DNA of 64,000 nt from Methylococcaceae bacterium (GCA_021647585.1 JAKIUK010000010.1:1-64000), one strand, 5' to 3'. Counted from the stretch's first letter, positions 1 to 9,208 are shown. The notes: generated by a model from the letters alone, not told the origin. Made by a program: numbers and translations.

Positions 1-96
1 AAAAATATCTAGTGCTATCTTTTGTTTTTTTTGACGAAAATAAAAATCGCAATAAAACATAACGTTACACTTCTCTTTATACTGAATGATAGACTC

Positions 97-174
97 TAAT
101 TCTACATTGCCACATTTGAATGGATACTATACAAAAGTATCTTCGGTGCGTGCAACGCACCCTACATTTATAAT
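97..174. repeat. Dispersed repeat with GGTGCGTGCAACGCACC palindrome, copy 1
   Basis: This stretch carries a GTGCGT/ACGCAC palindrome next to a segment reading ATACTATACAAAAGTATC. The same arrangement occurs in reverse orientation at about 15105-15185. The pair shows a dispersed non-coding repeat. No coding potential was seen around it. Confidence 0.6.
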
Positions 175-276
175 TTCCCTAAGTAAGGTTTTACGCTTTT
201 AATCGACTCACTTTCGTCATAATAGATAACTGATATATTACTATTCAGCGTATTATTGCTGGAGCACTTGATTTTA

Positions 277-475
277 TTGTCATTTCGACCAGCGGGACGA
301 CTTGTATGGACACAGGAGGTAGGGCAATGCAGGAGCAATTTGTCGAGAAATCTTGTTGCTCAAGTTGTGCTTAGACTCAAGATTTCTCCCTTTGGTCGGA
401 ATAACACGGTTTGTGAAGTTAACTTACAAACGTCAAAATCGAGAGTAACCTGCGATAGGTTAATAGTCATTCTAA
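277..475. repeat. Dispersed imperfect-palindrome repeat (family F), copy 1
   Basis: The element begins TTGTCATTTCGACCAG and ends near GATAGGTTAATAGTCAT. It contains an inner hairpin, GAGAAATCTTG against CAAGATTTCTC (about 337-392). A second long copy lies at 19456-19704, and the 3' third recurs at 42193-42275. The open frame through it has no family resemblance and is best read as a repeat artefact. The element sits just upstream of the DUF3047 gene. Confidence 0.75.
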
Positions 476-507
476 ATAGATACACTAAAATATCATAAAA
501 TCACACA

Positions 508-1152
508 ATGAAACTATTTTCTTTAACTTTAACCTTTTTATCAATTATTGCATTTGCCGTTAATGCTGCGGATATTCAAATTGGTCATTTTTCTTCAGGT
601 AATTTAGATCAATGGAAAAATAAAACATTTTCAGGAAAAACCGATTATCAAATAATCCAGCTCAATAATACCCAGGTTTTAAAAGCAGAAAGTCACTCTA
701 CTGCTTCAGGTTTATTTAAAGAACAACAGATTGATTTACGTAAAACACCTTTTTTAAACTGGCGATGGCGAATTGACAACCGTTTAGAAAAAAATAATGA
801 ACAAAGCAAATCTGGAGATGACTATAGCGCTAGAGTTTATGTTGTTATTAATGGAGGTTGGGCTTTCTGGAAAACCAAAGCAATTAATTATGTTTGGGCT
901 AGCAACACCGTCAAAGGTAGCAGCTGGCCTAATGCTTTTACAGGTAAAAATGCTATGATGATTGCTGTACGCTCCTCAGAAGATAAAACACACACCTGGT
1001 ATCAGGAAAAACGTAATATCATGCAAGACTTGAAACAACATTTTGGAGAAGGTATTCACACTATTGATGCAGTCGCCTTAATGACAGATACAGACAACGC
1101 CCAAGGCAATGCAGTTGCCTATTATGGTGACATATACTTCAGCGCCCATTAG
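508..1152 (+). CDS. DUF3047 family exported protein
   Basis: A 214-residue protein. Its hydrophobic N-terminus ends in FAVNAADI, a typical signal peptide, so it should act in the periplasm or envelope. The body resembles DUF3047 proteins: a beta-rich fold with the conserved stretch LNWRWRID, a DDYSARVYVV segment, and an Asn/Trp-rich middle followed by DAVALMTDTDN. The family has no established activity. The gene is followed after 6 bases by the ArsS-like gene, so the two are probably co-transcribed. A family F repeat lies immediately upstream and may carry or disrupt the promoter. Confidence 0.75.
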   Translation: MKLFSLTLTFLSIIAFAVNAADIQIGHFSSGNLDQWKNKTFSGKTDYQIIQLNNTQVLKAESHSTASGLFKEQQIDLRKTPFLNWRWRIDNRLEKNNEQSKSGDDYSARVYVVINGGWAFWKTKAINYVWASNTVKGSSWPNAFTGKNAMMIAVRSSEDKTHTWYQEKRNIMQDLKQHFGEGIHTIDAVALMTDTDNAQGNAVAYYGDIYFSAH

Positions 1153-1158
1153 ACAATC

Positions 1159-2115
1159 ATGCACGATACTTTACCCTATCTGGAAAAAACTGACTTTCCG
1201 GCCATAAAACGAAATAATCTGGAAGTTTTACAGGTCAACCTGGGTTATTTATGTAACTTAAGTTGTACCCACTGTCATGTTAATGCGGGCCCTAACCGTA
1301 AAGAGTTGATGGATAAAAAAACTATTGATCAAATTCTGAGTTTTATTGATACACATAAAATTCAGACGCTTGATTTAACCGGTGGTGCGCCGGAAATGAA
1401 TCCTCATTTCAAATATCTGGTATGTGCTGCACGGAACAAAGGAATTAAAGTCATAGACCGTTGTAACCTAACCATCTTACTTGAACCCGGTTATCAAGAT
1501 CTAGCAGAGTTTCTAGCAGAAAATCAGGTTGAAATTGTGGCATCCTTGCCTTGCTATATGGAAGATAATGTTGATAAACAACGAGGCAAAGGTACATTTA
1601 ACGCCAGCATTACTGCATTGCAGCAATTAAATAACTTGGGGTATGGCACTGCAGATACAGAACTAGTACTCAATCTGGTCTTTAATCCTCAGGGTGCCAC
1701 TTTGCCACCGGAACAAAAAGCACTGGAACTTTCCTATAAACAACATTTAAAAGATCAGTTTGGTATCGTCTTTAATCAATTATTTGCCCTGACAAATTTG
1801 CCGATTCAACGATTTGGCAGCGTATTAATCAGCAAGGGTGAATTTAATAATTATCTGCAGTTATTACAAGACAATTTCCAGCAACAAAATCTAAATCAGG
1901 TGATGTGTAAAAACACCCTGAGTATTGATTGGCAAGGTTATGTCTATGATTGTGACTTCAATCAAATGTTAGCACTGCCATTAGGTAGCAATAAACACAA
2001 AACACATTTAACTGAGATGACCCGACAATCTCTTGCTGGCCAGTCAATAAAAACTCTGCAACATTGCTATGGTTGTACAGCCGGGCAAGGTAGTAGTTGT
2101 GGTGGTGCATTATAG
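1159..2115 (+). CDS. arsS: Arsenosugar biosynthesis radical SAM protein ArsS-like
   Basis: A 318-residue radical SAM enzyme. The CxxxCxxC [4Fe-4S]/SAM site is visible as C32, C36 and C39 in the run CNLSCTHCHVNAGP. The C-terminal DUF3641-type part has further cysteines (DCDFN, then HCYGCTAGQGSSCGG at the end), as in ArsS. ArsS is thought to join the adenosyl radical to arsenic in arsenosugar synthesis; related proteins occur in organisms with no proven arsenosugar pathway. Full length for the family. It starts 6 bases after the DUF3047 gene. No arsM is visible nearby, so the substrate is uncertain. Confidence 0.85.
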   Translation: MHDTLPYLEKTDFPAIKRNNLEVLQVNLGYLCNLSCTHCHVNAGPNRKELMDKKTIDQILSFIDTHKIQTLDLTGGAPEMNPHFKYLVCAARNKGIKVIDRCNLTILLEPGYQDLAEFLAENQVEIVASLPCYMEDNVDKQRGKGTFNASITALQQLNNLGYGTADTELVLNLVFNPQGATLPPEQKALELSYKQHLKDQFGIVFNQLFALTNLPIQRFGSVLISKGEFNNYLQLLQDNFQQQNLNQVMCKNTLSIDWQGYVYDCDFNQMLALPLGSNKHKTHLTEMTRQSLAGQSIKTLQHCYGCTAGQGSSCGGAL

Positions 2116-2297
2116 TTTAAGGTGGTCTGACGAAATAAAGTTACCTAAGTTGCTACTTAAAAAACCGGCTATTTTCGTTCCAATGCTTCGCATGGAATGA
2201 GTAATCTCTAAGGATATTCATCCGAAAAACCAATATAATTGTGTAATATCTTCTCGAACACAAACTAAGTCCCGTTAAAACTCAACACTTTCCATCA

Positions 2298-5200
2298 ATG
2301 ATTAACAAAAAAAGGATTCTTAACTCAGATATTCGTCACGCTTGTGGCGATACCTACTTTGCCCGTGGCAGACAATATTTTGAACAGGAACGTATCCTTA
2401 AACTAGCCGTAAAAAAAGAAGAAGAATTATACGTCATTCTTCATTCTTCGATCATGGGTAGTGGACAAAATTACTATGATCAGCAGATAAGAGTCGACTG
2501 GAAGGATGATTATAATACTGTCATTATTGATGGTGATTGCACCTGCCCCATGGAATTTAATTGCAAGCATATAGCAGCGGCATGTTTGCAATATATGCTT
2601 TTGGCGCCTCAATCTAAAACCAATACACCGACATGTTTAGACTGGTTAAATGATTTTAATGATATCCCTGAGTCAATCAATAACCAACAAGAGTTTATAG
2701 CCTATCTATTGAAGCCCAGTAAAACCAGGCATGTTTTTACCCTGGATTTTGTGATTACTAAACACAATAAAAAAGGTGGGCTCAATAAAGGTCGAAAAAC
2801 CACATTAAACAATCTGCGCTACAGTTATAGTTATGCAAACTATATTCAAGCAATTGATAATGAAATTGCCCGCCTCTTATATAGCCTGGAAGTGACTTAT
2901 CATGGAGAACCCGAACTTGCTGGAAGCGCTGGCTTTATCGCCTTATCCAAATTATTACAATCAGGCCGTTTATTTTGGCAAACACATCAATCGGCACCAC
3001 TACAAAAATCAGATGATCGCGAATTAGAGTTCAGATGGCAAAAACAAAAAAATAACGATTATAAACTTGACTGGAAAATTGAACCTGAGGCTTTATTAAT
3101 TTTAACAGACCCACCTTCATACCTTGATGATCGACTAAATACACTGGGTGCATTCAAGCCATTAAATATCACCTCCAATCAATTTAAAAAAATACTTTCA
3201 GCCCCCTTAGTCCCTAAAAAATATGCCGATGAATTTAGCCAACTGTTAACGATTGATTATCCTTCCATCCCTATCCCTGCACCTAAAAAAATTGAAGTTA
3301 CAGAACTTGCAGATATCACCCCTACGCCTAAAATTACATTATTTGGCGCACAGTTAACTCCCGATCAATACAGTCATTTTATTCAACTAAATTTTGTCTA
3401 TGCTGATATTACGATTTCAGCTTATTCCCCTGACCCATTCAGCCATGTAAAAACAAATCAGGGGGTTTTTCGTGTGCAAAGAGACTTTGATGTGGAAATT
3501 GTAGCTGTCAAACAACTTGTGAAACTTGGCTTTGCTCCTATCGACTTAGATGATAAAAAAGAATTGATTTTTGCAAGTCCTGCTGTTAATTCAATAATGG
3601 ATAGCGCCAGTCGTTGGTCCAAGTTTATTCAAGATTCCCTACCTCAACTAGAACAACAAGGATGGATAGTCGATACTGATGACAACTTTAAGCTAAATTT
3701 TCAACAAGCTGAAGACTGGCATGCTAACATTGAAGAAAGCTCTAATGACTGGTTTGAAATGAATTTTCAGATCAAAATTAATGGTCAGTCCATGCCATTA
3801 TTACCTCTGATTATGCCGGTATTAGAAGAGTATTCACTCGATGATCTTCCAGAAAACCTTAGCATACCCATAGAAGATCATACATACATCAACATGCCTT
3901 CTAGCCAGCTCAAACCTTTTCTTGAGATAGTGTATGAGCTATTTGACAGCGCTACACTGGCTGACAATGGCGCCCTGATGTTTTCTCGCTTTAATGCAGC
4001 AGCTATTGCTGATCTTGATGCGCATAGTTATGGCATCTTTAGTCTCAATGGGGGCAAAGCATTAATTGAAACCGGTAAAAAACTTAGAAACTTTAAAGGC
4101 ATAACAAATATACCCGTTCCAGACGGCCTTAATGCCTCATTAAGGGACTATCAACAACAAGGGTTAAATTGGCTACAGTTTTTACGTGAATACAATTTCG
4201 CAGGTATCCTGGCCGATGATATGGGTTTAGGAAAAACCGTACAAACCCTATGTCATTTATTAGTAGAAAAAAAATCAGGACGAATGACTCGTCCTTGTTT
4301 AATTATTGCTCCCACCAGTTTAATGGGAAATTGGCGTAGAGAGGCTGAACGCTTCACCCCTGATTTAAAAATACTGACTCTACAGGGTACAGAACGCAGA
4401 CAACACTTCGATAAAATCAAAGACTATGATTTAATTCTGACCACGTATCCACTATTACCCCGGGATAAAGACACACTTATATCTGAAGAGTATCACTATT
4501 TAGTTCTGGATGAAGCCCAGGTTATTAAAAATCCACGCTCTCAGGCTGCTTTACTTGTCAGGGAAATAAAAACTCGTCATCGCTTATGCCTAACAGGTAC
4601 TCCAATGGAAAATCATCTGGGTGAGCTATGGGCTCAATTTGACTTCCTTATGCCTGGTTTTCTGGGCAACAGCACATTCTTTAAAAAAACATATCGCACA
4701 CCTATCGAAGTACATGGTGATCAACAGCAAAGAGAGCGCTTATCCAGACGGCTACAACCCTTCATGTTACGCCGAACCAAACAACAAGTCGCCACAGAAT
4801 TACCGGCTAAAACAGAAATCATCCGCTCCGTTCCTTTGTACGATAAACAAGCCGTACTTTATGAAAGCATCCGTATCACTATGGAGAAAAAAGTACGAGA
4901 TGCCATTGCGGATAAAGGCCTGGCTCGTAGTCATATCACCATTCTGGATGCCCTGTTAAAACTGCGTCAAACCTGTTGTGACCCACGCACTTTATCTTTA
5001 GAAAAAGCAAAGCATGTTCACGAGTCAGCAAAACTTGATTTGCTGATGGAAATGCTCCCAGAACAATTAGAAGAAGGACGACGCATTCTGGTTTTTTCCC
5101 AATTTACCAGAATGATTGCACTGATAGAAAAAGAACTGAAATCGCGCAATATTGAATACAGTAAATTAACCGGACAAACCAAAAAACGGGATGCAGCCAT

Positions 5201-5540
5201 AGAACGCTTTAAAAGTGGTGCTGCAGATGTATTTCTGATCAGTTTAAAAGCTGGAGGGGTCGGTTTAAATTTAACTGAAGCCGACACCGTTATTATTTAT
5301 GACCCCTGGTGGAACCCTGCCGTAGAGACTCAAGCCGCTGATAGAGCTCATCGTATCGGACAAGACAAGCCGGTCTTTGTTTACAAATTAATAACTGAAA
5401 ACACTGTAGAAGAAAAGATTCTGGCAATGCAGGAAAAGAAACGCGCCCTGGCAAACAGCATTTATGAGAGTGGTAAAAAAGAATCGTCATCAATGCTCAC
5501 ATCGGATGACTTAAACGAATTATTTAAACCGATGACATAA
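2298..5540 (+). CDS. SWIM zinc-finger SNF2-family helicase
   Basis: A 1080-residue Swi2/Snf2 ATPase. The N-terminus holds a SWIM zinc finger, CTCPMEFNCKH (C81, C83, C89, H91), which binds DNA or protein. The middle carries the family's poorly conserved region. The C-terminal half has the helicase core: Walker A DDMGLGKT near residue 640, the DEAQ box near 738 and the C-terminal helicase lobe ending in the motif VI run QAADRAHRIGQ. Such proteins remodel protein-DNA complexes, and their bacterial role is mostly unknown. About 180 bases of untranslated sequence precede it. A complete gene with no sign of decay. Confidence 0.9.
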   Translation: MINKKRILNSDIRHACGDTYFARGRQYFEQERILKLAVKKEEELYVILHSSIMGSGQNYYDQQIRVDWKDDYNTVIIDGDCTCPMEFNCKHIAAACLQYMLLAPQSKTNTPTCLDWLNDFNDIPESINNQQEFIAYLLKPSKTRHVFTLDFVITKHNKKGGLNKGRKTTLNNLRYSYSYANYIQAIDNEIARLLYSLEVTYHGEPELAGSAGFIALSKLLQSGRLFWQTHQSAPLQKSDDRELEFRWQKQKNNDYKLDWKIEPEALLILTDPPSYLDDRLNTLGAFKPLNITSNQFKKILSAPLVPKKYADEFSQLLTIDYPSIPIPAPKKIEVTELADITPTPKITLFGAQLTPDQYSHFIQLNFVYADITISAYSPDPFSHVKTNQGVFRVQRDFDVEIVAVKQLVKLGFAPIDLDDKKELIFASPAVNSIMDSASRWSKFIQDSLPQLEQQGWIVDTDDNFKLNFQQAEDWHANIEESSNDWFEMNFQIKINGQSMPLLPLIMPVLEEYSLDDLPENLSIPIEDHTYINMPSSQLKPFLEIVYELFDSATLADNGALMFSRFNAAAIADLDAHSYGIFSLNGGKALIETGKKLRNFKGITNIPVPDGLNASLRDYQQQGLNWLQFLREYNFAGILADDMGLGKTVQTLCHLLVEKKSGRMTRPCLIIAPTSLMGNWRREAERFTPDLKILTLQGTERRQHFDKIKDYDLILTTYPLLPRDKDTLISEEYHYLVLDEAQVIKNPRSQAALLVREIKTRHRLCLTGTPMENHLGELWAQFDFLMPGFLGNSTFFKKTYRTPIEVHGDQQQRERLSRRLQPFMLRRTKQQVATELPAKTEIIRSVPLYDKQAVLYESIRITMEKKVRDAIADKGLARSHITILDALLKLRQTCCDPRTLSLEKAKHVHESAKLDLLMEMLPEQLEEGRRILVFSQFTRMIALIEKELKSRNIEYSKLTGQTKKRDAAIERFKSGAADVFLISLKAGGVGLNLTEADTVIIYDPWWNPAVETQAADRAHRIGQDKPVFVYKLITENTVEEKILAMQEKKRALANSIYESGKKESSSMLTSDDLNELFKPMT

Positions 5541-5568
5541 GGCAACTAGCAATAAATATTCATCCCCC

Positions 5569-6120
5569 TTAAGCTTTTCTTAATTCTTTCAAAAAAATAA
5601 AACTGATTATCAATAACAACAAAATCGAAATGGCCACCAAAACCTGAGCAAACGGAACGCCCACAAAAAACATAAACTGTTGTTCTATTATCGCACCATC
5701 ATCGGTATGCACCCTCAATTTAATTGCATAAATATCTCGCTGTTGGATGTCACTTGCTATAGAAACCACCTGTTTGGAAAAGTACTGTATAGGCAAATGT
5801 TTAATCACAGAATAGGCATCATCTTCGTTTAATATCAGGCCCAACCAGGATTTTCGTTTTAATAATTGCAATTCTACCGCCATATTCTTCAAGTCAGCAG
5901 TTACAGAATCAATCCTGATAATAGTCTGTCCTAAATGGGGATAATGGCGACAATAATGTCTATCCGGGTTCGATCCCTTAAATTGATACCCATTCAATCT
6001 CAGTTCAATTTTCCCCACTTTAACAGTACATTCATCATCGCCATGAGATCCAACATGGGCATAAGCAGCGCCCGATTGAAGTAACACCAGACAAATGATG
6101 ATTATTAATTTTTTTAACAT
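5569..6120 (-). CDS. Unrecognised signal-peptide membrane protein
   Basis: I do not recognise a named family. The chosen ATG (6120) begins a clear signal peptide (MLKKLIIIICLVLL to AYA). A longer reading from a TTG 12 codons upstream would add a polar tail before the signal. The mature part opens HVGSHGDDEC and has a Tyr-Cys-Arg-His-Tyr cluster, giving several His/Cys residues suited to metal binding. A single hydrophobic segment of about 20 residues near the C-terminus (ISILLLLIISFIFL) would anchor it with the bulk in the periplasm. It is convergent with the SNF2 gene. A copper-related role is only a guess from the His/Cys content and the likely host. Confidence 0.6.
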   Translation of the reverse strand: MLKKLIIIICLVLLQSGAAYAHVGSHGDDECTVKVGKIELRLNGYQFKGSNPDRHYCRHYPHLGQTIIRIDSVTADLKNMAVELQLLKRKSWLGLILNEDDAYSVIKHLPIQYFSKQVVSIASDIQQRDIYAIKLRVHTDDGAIIEQQFMFFVGVPFAQVLVAISILLLLIISFIFLKELRKA

Positions 6121-6191
6121 AATACCACTCAATTCTATCAATACAAATTTATGCAATCAGTTTTGTGGCGATAAATATTGATGCCTTTAAT

Positions 6192-6479
6192 CCTAGAAAA
6201 ATCGGTTGGACATGAAGTTTGTGAAAAATCTGGGCGAAAAAGACAAACAATCACTCGCAGATAAAGCTTCCGCGTCCTGCTTTCGCCCTTGACCTACTTC
6301 CATGTAGGCAATGGCCATAGTCCTTATCAAGAGTGATTCTGCAGGATTTTTCGTCCAGATTTCTTCACAAAATCATGGAGCGGCTTACTCTCACCAAACG
6401 GGGTAGTCGCAGTAATCTTGACTACCCATATCATTCAATCGATTTGGTAAATTTTCAGCGGTCAACTGATTTTTCTAGG
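6192..6479. mobile_element. MITE-like element, family A, copy 1 (288 bp)
   Basis: The ends are inverted: CCTAGAAAAATCGGTTG at the left and the reverse of CCTAGAAAAATCAGTTGA at the right. The 5-bp sequence TTAAT flanks both sides (6187-6191 and 6480-6484), as expected for a target duplication. Internally, TGTGAAAAATCTGGGCGAAAAA pairs with a downstream inverse near 6346-6370, so the whole element can fold into a long hairpin. It encodes no protein. The right-hand duplication contains the stop codon of the polyphosphate kinase gene. Confidence 0.85.
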
Positions 6480-7973
6480 TTAATTCTTTTCATCCAGGCA
6501 TTTTTCCAATCGCTCACAATATGCCCGTATTATCTTTACACGTGCATATTTTTTATCATTACCTTCAACCATAATCCATGGGTTTTTTTGCGTACTCGTT
6601 CGAGTCACCATCTCATTTACAGCGATATTATATTCATTCCACTTTTCACGATTACGATAATCTTCATCAGTAATTTTATGTTTTTTATAACTTATTTTTT
6701 CACGTTCTTTGAAACGTCTTAATTGCTCATCTTTATCTATATGCAACCAAAACTTTAGCATTACCATACCGTGATCAGACAAGGCTTCTTCAAAATTTAC
6801 AATTTCAGAGTAGGCATGTTTCCATTGATTTTCACTAGCAAATCCTTCAACCCGCTCAACCAGCACTCTACCATACCAACTCCTATCATATATTGTAACC
6901 TGCCCTGCTCTGGGAATATGCCGCCAAAAGCGCCACAAATAATGATGTAGCCTTTCCTCATCCGTAGGTGCCGCAACAGAAATAACTTGATAATTTCTGG
7001 CATCTATTGCATGGGTTAATCGCCTGATAGCCCCTCCCTTCCCTCCGGCATCCCAGCCTTCAAAAACTAAAATACTAGACCTTTGCATTTCATGTGCTTG
7101 CCGAACCAGTTTATTTAGTTTGCCCTGATATTTAGACAACAAATTGTTATAGGTTTTTTTCTCCAACTGCAATGACAAATCCAGAGAATCCAGCAAATTC
7201 TGTTGTAACAAGTTAGATATTTGGCTAATCGATACTTTAGTTTTCTGCTGTTTTGCTATTTCCCTGAGCTGCATATGTTGTTCGATACGACTTAAAATAT
7301 GCTTGCCTACGGTTAAACTGCTATAGCGAAGATCAGAGCCATCGACAATTAACCAAGGCGAATCTCCCGTACTTGTCTCTGTTAATACATTCTCGGCAAC
7401 TTTTACAAAATCATCATACATCGACAAATGTTTTTTATCGCGATCAGTTACTTTCCACCGGGTTTCCGAGTTTTTTTCCAGCAATTGCAAACGTTTCTTT
7501 TGTGCACTTTTTTTTAAGTGTAACCAGCATTTAATTATCAACGTTCCATCATCAATAAGCTCTTGTTCTAATTGACGAATATGCATTAAATCTAGATGTA
7601 ATCGATTGACGTCTATATCACCATAGACTCGCTGTGAAATTGGATCGCTATACCACGAGCCTACATAAACTCCTACTAAGCCCTTGGCGGGTAATGTCCG
7701 CCAATAACGCCAAAACTTGGGGCGTTCATTTTCCTCATCTGAAGGCTTACCAAATGCTACGGTTCTAATAAAACGAGGGTCCATCCACTCGTTCAGCAAA
7801 TTAATAACATCGCCTTTTCCACCGCCATCAACACCCGAGATTAAAATGATAACAGAGAAATCACTATGCTTAAGTTTTTCCTGAATAAGTAATAATTCTG
7901 TTCTGAGTTCAGGTATTTGACTATTATAAACAGATTTTTTGACAGTATGCCCTAACTCGGCAATTTCAAACAC
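6480..7973 (-). CDS. pap: Polyphosphate:AMP phosphotransferase (double-domain PPK2)
   Basis: A 497-residue protein with two tandem PPK2 domains, the size and layout of Acinetobacter Pap, which makes ADP from AMP and polyphosphate. Each half has its own P-loop: SGVDGGGKGD near residue 46 and EGWDAGGKGG near 305. Each also has a lid/Walker B-like DRSWYGR or VGSWYSD segment. In the class II family usually only the C-terminal half is catalytic; here that half has the intact DRSWY run, while the N-terminal half reads GSWYSD. The start is GTG, supported by AAAGGAG seven bases upstream. The stop codon lies in the target duplication of a MITE. Confidence 0.9.
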   Translation of the reverse strand: MFEIAELGHTVKKSVYNSQIPELRTELLLIQEKLKHSDFSVIILISGVDGGGKGDVINLLNEWMDPRFIRTVAFGKPSDEENERPKFWRYWRTLPAKGLVGVYVGSWYSDPISQRVYGDIDVNRLHLDLMHIRQLEQELIDDGTLIIKCWLHLKKSAQKKRLQLLEKNSETRWKVTDRDKKHLSMYDDFVKVAENVLTETSTGDSPWLIVDGSDLRYSSLTVGKHILSRIEQHMQLREIAKQQKTKVSISQISNLLQQNLLDSLDLSLQLEKKTYNNLLSKYQGKLNKLVRQAHEMQRSSILVFEGWDAGGKGGAIRRLTHAIDARNYQVISVAAPTDEERLHHYLWRFWRHIPRAGQVTIYDRSWYGRVLVERVEGFASENQWKHAYSEIVNFEEALSDHGMVMLKFWLHIDKDEQLRRFKEREKISYKKHKITDEDYRNREKWNEYNIAVNEMVTRTSTQKNPWIMVEGNDKKYARVKIIRAYCERLEKCLDEKN

Positions 7974-8253
7974 TTGCTACTCCTTTCCTCGCTAGTTAAA
8001 TACTTACTAATTTACCTTATTAAAAACAAAGGATAACTCATCATTTAAAGTATAACTAATATACTAAGAAAAACTGTCAAAAAAAATAATTCATAATAAC
8101 TTTGCACAAACCCAGTAGTTATGTTTAAAATACACCGTCGGAAAAATAATAATTCGCTCGACAAGCAGCTTAAGATACTTAAGTTGCCACCCTCCCTTTG
8201 AGGAAAGGGGGATTTAAAAATAATATAAATCAACACTATTTGAGGATTTAACA

Positions 8254-8451
8254 ATGGCTGAACAAGAAAAAAGTAATTTTTATGTAATCTTAGGTATTTG
8301 CGCTGCTCTATCTATCACTTTAGTTTTAATGTTAAAAGCTGATGAAACTAAGCATTTAGAATTGAAAGGTGCAAGTACAACCTTAGAAAGTAATGCTGCA
8401 GCATTACACGAAGTTAAAAGATATAAAAACGACTATTCAACTGAAAACTAA
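8254..8451 (+). CDS. Small single-span membrane protein
   Basis: A 65-residue protein of no family I recognise. Residues 9-26 form one hydrophobic helix (FYVILGICAALSITLVLML), followed by a polar tail. A ribosome site TGAGGA precedes the ATG, and a strong hairpin follows the stop, so it looks like a complete monocistronic gene. It is well separated from both neighbours. Confidence 0.6.
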   Translation: MAEQEKSNFYVILGICAALSITLVLMLKADETKHLELKGASTTLESNAAALHEVKRYKNDYSTEN

Positions 8452-8457
8452 GTTGTT

Positions 8458-8490
8458 AAGGCCTTTTATCATTTCTTGATGAAAGGCCTT
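8458..8490 (+). terminator. Hairpin after the small membrane protein gene
   Basis: A near-perfect stem, AAGGCCTTTTATCA against TGATGAAAGGCCTT, begins six bases after the stop codon. There is no long T run, so it could be a weak intrinsic terminator or an RNA-stabilising hairpin. Confidence 0.6.
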
Positions 8491-8577
8491 TAAACGCTCA
8501 AGCCCCCCCCTCTTTATTTCCCCAGTCTTTATATCATACGTAGCACATTCTTTATAAAAGTATATTGATACTTTTAG

Positions 8578-8608
8578 TTACAGCCTCGGCCTAACAATAT
8601 ATTATAAT
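8578..8608 (+). promoter_or_regulatory. Possible sigma-70 promoter of the HvfA-like gene
   Basis: A perfect TATAAT at 8603-8608 has TTACAG at 8578-8583 as a possible -35 box. The spacer of 19 bases is longer than optimal. It would give a leader of about 70 bases. Confidence 0.35.
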
Positions 8609-8686
8609 ATTCTGCAAGCTTAAGTGCTTCTTTTGATTAAGCTAAGAAATTTAATTTACTTGTTATCACTACACTAAGGAAAAAGC

Positions 8687-9052
8687 ATGAAAAAATCAAT
8701 CAAAACACCTTTAGCTATTGCTGTGGGCAGTACACTGGTATCAGGCTTAACTTCAACTGCAATACAAGCTGAACCTATTACAGACATAGATGCCAACCCC
8801 TTTGCAGTAACCGAACTATCTGCTGGCTATATGCAAACAGCAAAAACAGATTCTGAAAAAGATAGCACTATGAAAATGAAAGATGGTTCATGCGGCGAAG
8901 GAAAATGCGGCAATAAGATGATGAAAGGTTCTGAAGAAAAAACAGCAGAAGGACAATGTGCTGGAAACAAACCTATGCCTAAAAAAATGAAAAAATCAGA
9001 TAAAAACATGGAAGGAAAATGCGGCGAAGGAAAGTGCGGCTCATCCATGTAA
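8687..9052 (+). CDS. HvfA-like Cys-rich RiPP metallophore precursor
   Basis: A 121-residue low-complexity protein. A signal-like N-terminus ends near IQA. Next comes the segment NPFAVTELSAGYMQ, typical of HvfA-type precursors, then a Lys/Glu/Gly-rich C-terminus with EGKCG motifs at 71-75, 109-113 and 114-118 and a variant EGQCA at 88-92. Cysteines are at 69, 74, 91, 112 and 117. In HvfA systems the MNIO enzyme HvfB (DUF692) with HvfC converts the EGKCG cysteines into copper-binding groups. No DUF692 or HvfC gene is present in this window, so the precursor is locally orphan. The ribosome site AAGGAA precedes the ATG. The family call is strong; modification in this host is inference. Confidence 0.85.
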   Translation: MKKSIKTPLAIAVGSTLVSGLTSTAIQAEPITDIDANPFAVTELSAGYMQTAKTDSEKDSTMKMKDGSCGEGKCGNKMMKGSEEKTAEGQCAGNKPMPKKMKKSDKNMEGKCGEGKCGSSM

Positions 9053-9081
9053 AAACAGAACTTGCTCTCTCCAACCACTTT

Positions 9082-9148
9082 GGATAAATGAATGAAAATG
9101 TTCTAAGACTCTTCAGAAGGGAGGGCTTAGAGCAGCATTCATTTATCC
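9082..9148. repeat. Long inverted repeat between convergent genes
   Basis: GGATAAATGAATG...TTCTAAG (9082-9107) is mirrored by CTTAGAGCAGCATTCATTTATCC (9126-9148). It lies between the convergent HvfA-like and amtB genes and could terminate transcription from both sides, although no T run follows. Its right arm overlaps the first two bases of the 62-bp element that follows. Confidence 0.6.
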
Positions 9149-9208
9149 TAGAAAGATCATCAGTCAGGCACGGAATAATAGAAACCGTGAACCAACTGAT
9201 TTTCTAGA
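9147..9208. mobile_element. Miniature family A element (62 bp)
   Basis: The ends CCTAGAAAGATCATCAGT and ACTGATTTTCTAGA are inverted and match the termini of the larger family A copies. A central CACGG/CCGTG pair extends the hairpin. TTTAT flanks both sides (9142-9146 and 9209-9213), as expected for a 5-bp target duplication. Confidence 0.75.

Noticed and set aside
256..498. An 80-codon open frame at the left end
   Set aside because: It lies wholly in the family F repeat, which recurs at 19456-19704, and has no protein-like character.
5960..5985. GGGTTCGATCCC, like a tRNA T-loop
   Set aside because: It is inside a coding gene on the minus strand and no acceptor or anticodon stem surrounds it.
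6333..6722. A 129-codon plus-strand frame
   Set aside because: It spans a MITE and the antisense of the polyphosphate kinase gene.
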